NCBI GenBank assembly: GCA_012511185.1
Contig: JAAZGN010000047.1
Span: 1 to 8,776, forward strand
Direction of reading: 5' to 3'
From: Clostridiaceae bacterium
GTDB lineage: Bacteria; Bacillota; Clostridia; Saccharofermentanales; DTU023
Length of the DNA stretch: 8,776 bases
Under the pieces are notes generated by a model. That model was given only the letters and a program-made list of their open reading frames with translations, made no database searches and had not been told where the DNA came from. Of this stretch, positions 6,253 to 8,776 are shown one piece after another; the stretch's first letter is position 1, and every line of letters starts with the position of its first letter. The translations under genes and the position numbers were made by a program.

Positions 6253-7102
6253 TGTTTACTCCTCTATGCAAGACATTATGATTTGGCCGTCCATGCCTGA
6301 TTTCATTGAAATCAGGCAGGACGGTTACTTCTCCGGTACGCGCACTTTCTTCCAAACGAATAGGGATGCCGTAGACGTGCGACAGCAGACTTTCAGACAA
6401 AACGTCACGGGGTGGCCCGAAGACCCGGGCCGAGTGGCCGTCGATCAAGAGAACCTCATGGGCGTAAAGGAAGACATGCTGGGGATTGTGGGTTGAAAAC
6501 AAAACCAGGTAACCCTGTTTGGACAGGGTTCGGATCTCTTCCAGAACCCTGATCTGATTGCCGTAATCCAAGCTGGCACAGGGTTCGTCCATGATCAGGA
6601 TGGGCGCGTCCTGCGCCACGGCCCGGGCGATCAGGACCAGTTGCTGCTCACCGCCGGAGAGCTGGTCAAACTGGCGGTTGGAAAAGGCCTCAATGCCCAG
6701 AAGCTTCATGGCTTGCCGGGCAGCTGCTTTCTCTTTTGGTCCAGGCTGACCGAAGATCCCAAAAGAAGCCGTAGTCCCCATGAGGACCACCTCCATGACA
6801 GAAAACTGAAAGACCCCCGCCTGGGCCTGAGGGATGTAGGCCATCTCCCTGGCTCGCTTGCGGGAAGACAAGCTGCCAAGGGGCTGGTTGTTGACTCGGA
6901 TCTGTCCTTCTTTCAAAGGCAGGAGACCTAAAATCAGTTTGAAGAGGGTGGATTTTCCGGCTCCATTGGCTCCCAGGACACCGATGACCCGACCGCCCTG
7001 AGCCCGGAAAGACAGATCCTTCAAAACCAGGCCATTGCGGTAACTGAATGTCACCCCGCCGACATCCAGGCCCTGTGTCATCACGGCCGGATCGCTGCTC
7101 AT
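6173..7102 (-). CDS. ABC transporter ATP-binding protein, FepC/BtuD type, with C-terminal extension
   Basis: A 309-residue cytosolic ATPase that powers the FecCD permease encoded just upstream. All nucleotide-binding motifs are intact: Walker A GANGAGKST at 44-52, Q-loop Q92 in YIPQ, signature LSGGEQQ at 148-154, Walker B ILIMDEP with D172/E173, D-loop SLD at 177-179, and switch histidine H205. The start ATG at 7102 overlaps the permease stop as ATGA, indicating translational coupling. Family members are usually about 250-270 residues. Here similarity fades near residue 265, and about 40 more polar residues follow; residues 284-309 are encoded in the overlap with the start of the substrate-binding gene, one frame apart. 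The tail therefore looks like stop loss or read-on into the next gene, not a known domain. Confidence 0.93.
   Translation of the reverse strand: MSSDPAVMTQGLDVGGVTFSYRNGLVLKDLSFRAQGGRVIGVLGANGAGKSTLFKLILGLLPLKEGQIRVNNQPLGSLSSRKRAREMAYIPQAQAGVFQFSVMEVVLMGTTASFGIFGQPGPKEKAAARQAMKLLGIEAFSNRQFDQLSGGEQQLVLIARAVAQDAPILIMDEPCASLDYGNQIRVLEEIRTLSKQGYLVLFSTHNPQHVFLYAHEVLLIDGHSARVFGPPRDVLSESLLSHVYGIPIRLEESARTGEVTVLPDFNEIRHGRPNHNVLHRGVNNEKEKNKTLIHPGSVDRRSGDCPDRL
6259..6264 (-). promoter_or_regulatory. Ribosome binding site of the substrate-binding protein, inside the ATPase gene
   Basis: GAGGAG on the minus strand stands 6 nt before the ATG at 6252 and lies within the reading frame of the ABC ATPase, so ribosomes finishing the ATPase pass over this initiation site. 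It confirms the lipoprotein start and the reality of the gene overlap. Confidence 0.8.
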
Positions 7103-8776
7103 GCTGTCACATCCTTTTTCCCCTGGCGGAGGATCAGATAAACAAAGAAGGGGGCCCCAACAAAGGCTGTCAAAATGCCCAGGGGGATACCGCTGGTCGT
7201 AGCCCGGCGGGCAATGTCATCCACCAGGACCAGGAAACCTGCCCCCAACAAGGCCGAGGCGGGCAGAGAGAAGCGGTTGTCAGAACCCACGATCATGCGT
7301 GCAATATGGGGGATAACGAGGCCAACCCAACCGATGACACCGCTGACCGAGACGGCTGTCGCGGTCACCAGGGTGGCAGCCAGGATCAGAACAACTCGGA
7401 CCAGGCGGGTTCTGACCCCCATGGTGGCGGCGGCTTCCTCGCCAACGGTCAAGACATTAAGCTGCCAGCGCAAAAGCATGATTACCAGAATCCCACCAAG
7501 GATGGTAGGGGCCGCATAGGTCAAGTCCTTCATTTTGGAGGAATTCAAGGATCCCATCAGCCAGTAGGTAATCTGGGGCAGTTCATTGGTAGGATCGGCT
7601 ACCAGTTTGACAAGCGACAAGCCGGCGGAGAAAAGGGAACTGACCACCATACCGGTCAGAATCAAGGCCAGGATCTTCTGGGATCTGACAAAGGAAGTCA
7701 GAAAAAGGACCAGAAAGATGGACAGCAAACCGAAGAGAAAAGACAAGCCGGTGATGCCCGTGGAGTTAAATCCCCAAAGAATGGCCAGGGCAGCACCGAA
7801 TCCGGCTCCCGAGGAAGCGCCCAGGACATCGGGTGACGCCATGGGATTGCGGAAAATGCCCTGGAAGGTATGGCCGGCTACGGATAGACCGCCACCCACC
7901 AACAAGCCCAAAAGAATGCGGGGCAGGCGAACATGCATGAGAACCGTATGTATTTCATCGGGAAAGATGGTGCCGGTCTGGAAAAGCCGGCTCCAAAAAT
8001 AGCTGAAGATGGTGCTGGGACTGATCCCGTACCAGCCAACCGCCAGAGAAACGACTACAACAAGAAAAAGAGCTCCGCCCATGATCAAAAAGCTGAGCAG
8101 CTGTTTTTTACCCTTGCCGGAAACTGCGGCTGCCTCCCTGACAGGGGCTTCATCTTCCGCAAGAGGTTCAAGCAGTTCAACTTCCTTTTTTACAGCCCTC
8201 TCGCCCCATACAGCCCGCTGCCAATGGTCAGCCGGCCTGCCCTCGTTTGAGAGCTCCACCTGAAAGAGTGAAGGGTGACTTGCGATGGCCTGTCTGCGGC
8301 TTCGTAAAAGCCCGATCTCCTCCTGGGTCAGACCGGCCCGGGCCACCGACCTCTCAAAAGATTGTTCCTGTTTCCAAACCAAAATGACGGGCGCTGCGCT
8401 CTTTTCCAAGGTGTCCACCACCAGCTGGAAGAAGGCGTCGGACAGGAGCTCGTCGCCGCCCAATTCATCCAGAATGGTGAGGGAGCCCGGCTTGTTTAAG
8501 CAGGCTTCAACTTTGTGATAGAAAAGATCCAGGGCGAAGTGGCGGCCCCGGTCATCTACATAGAGAAAACAATCATCGGTCGGAAAACTTGTAAGCTCGT
8601 CGTGCCGGACGGTTAAAAAGCCTGTCTCCCGCTGGCTGGCAGCAGGCACATGGACAAAGCCGATCCGCTTCTCGTCGGCATCCACGTGACGGATGGTCAT
8701 ATAGCCGGACGGGTCGGCGCCCAGATCATCAATCAGATGCTGGACGAAGGTTGACTTGCCTGAACCGATGGCGCCG
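7099..8776 (-). CDS. Fusion protein: THEP1-like nucleoside-triphosphatase domain + FecCD-type ABC permease (5' end outside window)
   Basis: 558 residues are visible, and the frame is open at the right edge. Numbered from the first visible codon (8775): a Walker A motif GAIGSGKST occupies residues 1-9, then GYMT (24-27) and RIGF (37-40), then a Walker B-like LTILDELGGDEL near 99-110 and a strand PVILVWK near 129-135. This order (P-loop, G-F/Y-x-T, R-x-G-F, DE-x-G-x-x-E-L) is that of NTPase_1/THEP1 nucleoside triphosphatases. After a charged linker (about 180-224) comes a full FecCD permease of about 330 residues: RLPRILLGLLVGGGLSVAG near 283-301, the NPMASPDVLGASSGA segment near 310-324, and the ATPase-contact loop GWVGLVIPHIAR near 482-493. 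No ribosome site or suitable start codon is seen at the permease boundary, which supports a single polypeptide. The permease imports a metal chelate or corrinoid with the following ATPase and lipoprotein. The role of the NTPase is unknown. Confidence 0.88.
   Translation of the reverse strand, partial: GAIGSGKSTFVQHLIDDLGADPSGYMTIRHVDADEKRIGFVHVPAASQRETGFLTVRHDELTSFPTDDCFLYVDDRGRHFALDLFYHKVEACLNKPGSLTILDELGGDELLSDAFFQLVVDTLEKSAAPVILVWKQEQSFERSVARAGLTQEEIGLLRSRRQAIASHPSLFQVELSNEGRPADHWQRAVWGERAVKKEVELLEPLAEDEAPVREAAAVSGKGKKQLLSFLIMGGALFLVVVVSLAVGWYGISPSTIFSYFWSRLFQTGTIFPDEIHTVLMHVRLPRILLGLLVGGGLSVAGHTFQGIFRNPMASPDVLGASSGAGFGAALAILWGFNSTGITGLSFLFGLLSIFLVLFLTSFVRSQKILALILTGMVVSSLFSAGLSLVKLVADPTNELPQITYWLMGSLNSSKMKDLTYAAPTILGGILVIMLLRWQLNVLTVGEEAAATMGVRTRLVRVVLILAATLVTATAVSVSGVIGWVGLVIPHIARMIVGSDNRFSLPASALLGAGFLVLVDDIARRATTSGIPLGILTAFVGAPFFVYLILRQGKKDVTA

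Noticed and set aside
7048..7836. Long plus-strand reading frame of 262 codons opposite the permease.
   Set aside because: Its composition (rich in Gly, Gln, Asp, Lys and His with no hydrophobic core) is what the reverse strand of a membrane-protein gene gives, and it has no plausible ribosome site.

Overview
The window looks like chromosomal DNA from a fairly GC-rich member of the Bacillota, probably an anaerobic Clostridia-type bacterium. This placement is an inference from purine-rich Shine-Dalgarno sites close to most starts, a lipoprotein (not periplasmic) solute-binding protein, compact intrinsic terminators, and the gene mix (BmpA-type nucleoside permease, MgtE, an isolated dihydrolipoyl dehydrogenase). 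No ribosomal or other taxonomic marker is present.

Left part, + strand (1-3696). The C-terminal end of a nucleoside/sugar ABC permease ends at 307 and is followed by a strong terminator. Next come a complete dihydrolipoyl dehydrogenase (417-1778), a RidA-family imine deaminase (1867-2247), a terminator-like hairpin, and a magnesium channel/transporter MgtE (2338-3696). These are housekeeping functions with no obvious shared pathway.

Middle (3697-5112). A 330-nt non-coding stretch contains one clear compound hairpin and ends in a consensus -10 box. That box serves a small four-cysteine zinc-ribbon protein of unknown function (4027-4266). This gene converges on, and overlaps by 10 nt, a minus-strand class-I glutamine-amidotransferase-like gamma-glutamyl hydrolase of the PuuD/peptidase C26 type (4257-4994). 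A 12-13 bp hairpin terminator at 5048-5075 separates the hydrolase from the operon upstream of it.

Right part, - strand (5113-8776, continuing beyond the window). This is a tightly packed metal-chelate-type ABC importer operon. Its first visible gene is the most unusual item here. A P-loop nucleoside-triphosphatase domain of the THEP1/NTPase_1 type (Walker A right at the window edge) is fused in frame, through a charged linker, to a complete FecCD-type permease. The separate ABC ATPase follows with a 4-nt ATGA overlap, and the substrate-binding lipoprotein follows with an unusually long 80-nt overlap. Because the ABC ATPase is separately encoded and complete, the fused NTPase is an additional nucleotide-binding module on the cytoplasmic side of the channel. 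The substrate (ferric chelate, haem, corrinoid or molybdate/tungstate) cannot be read from the sequence.
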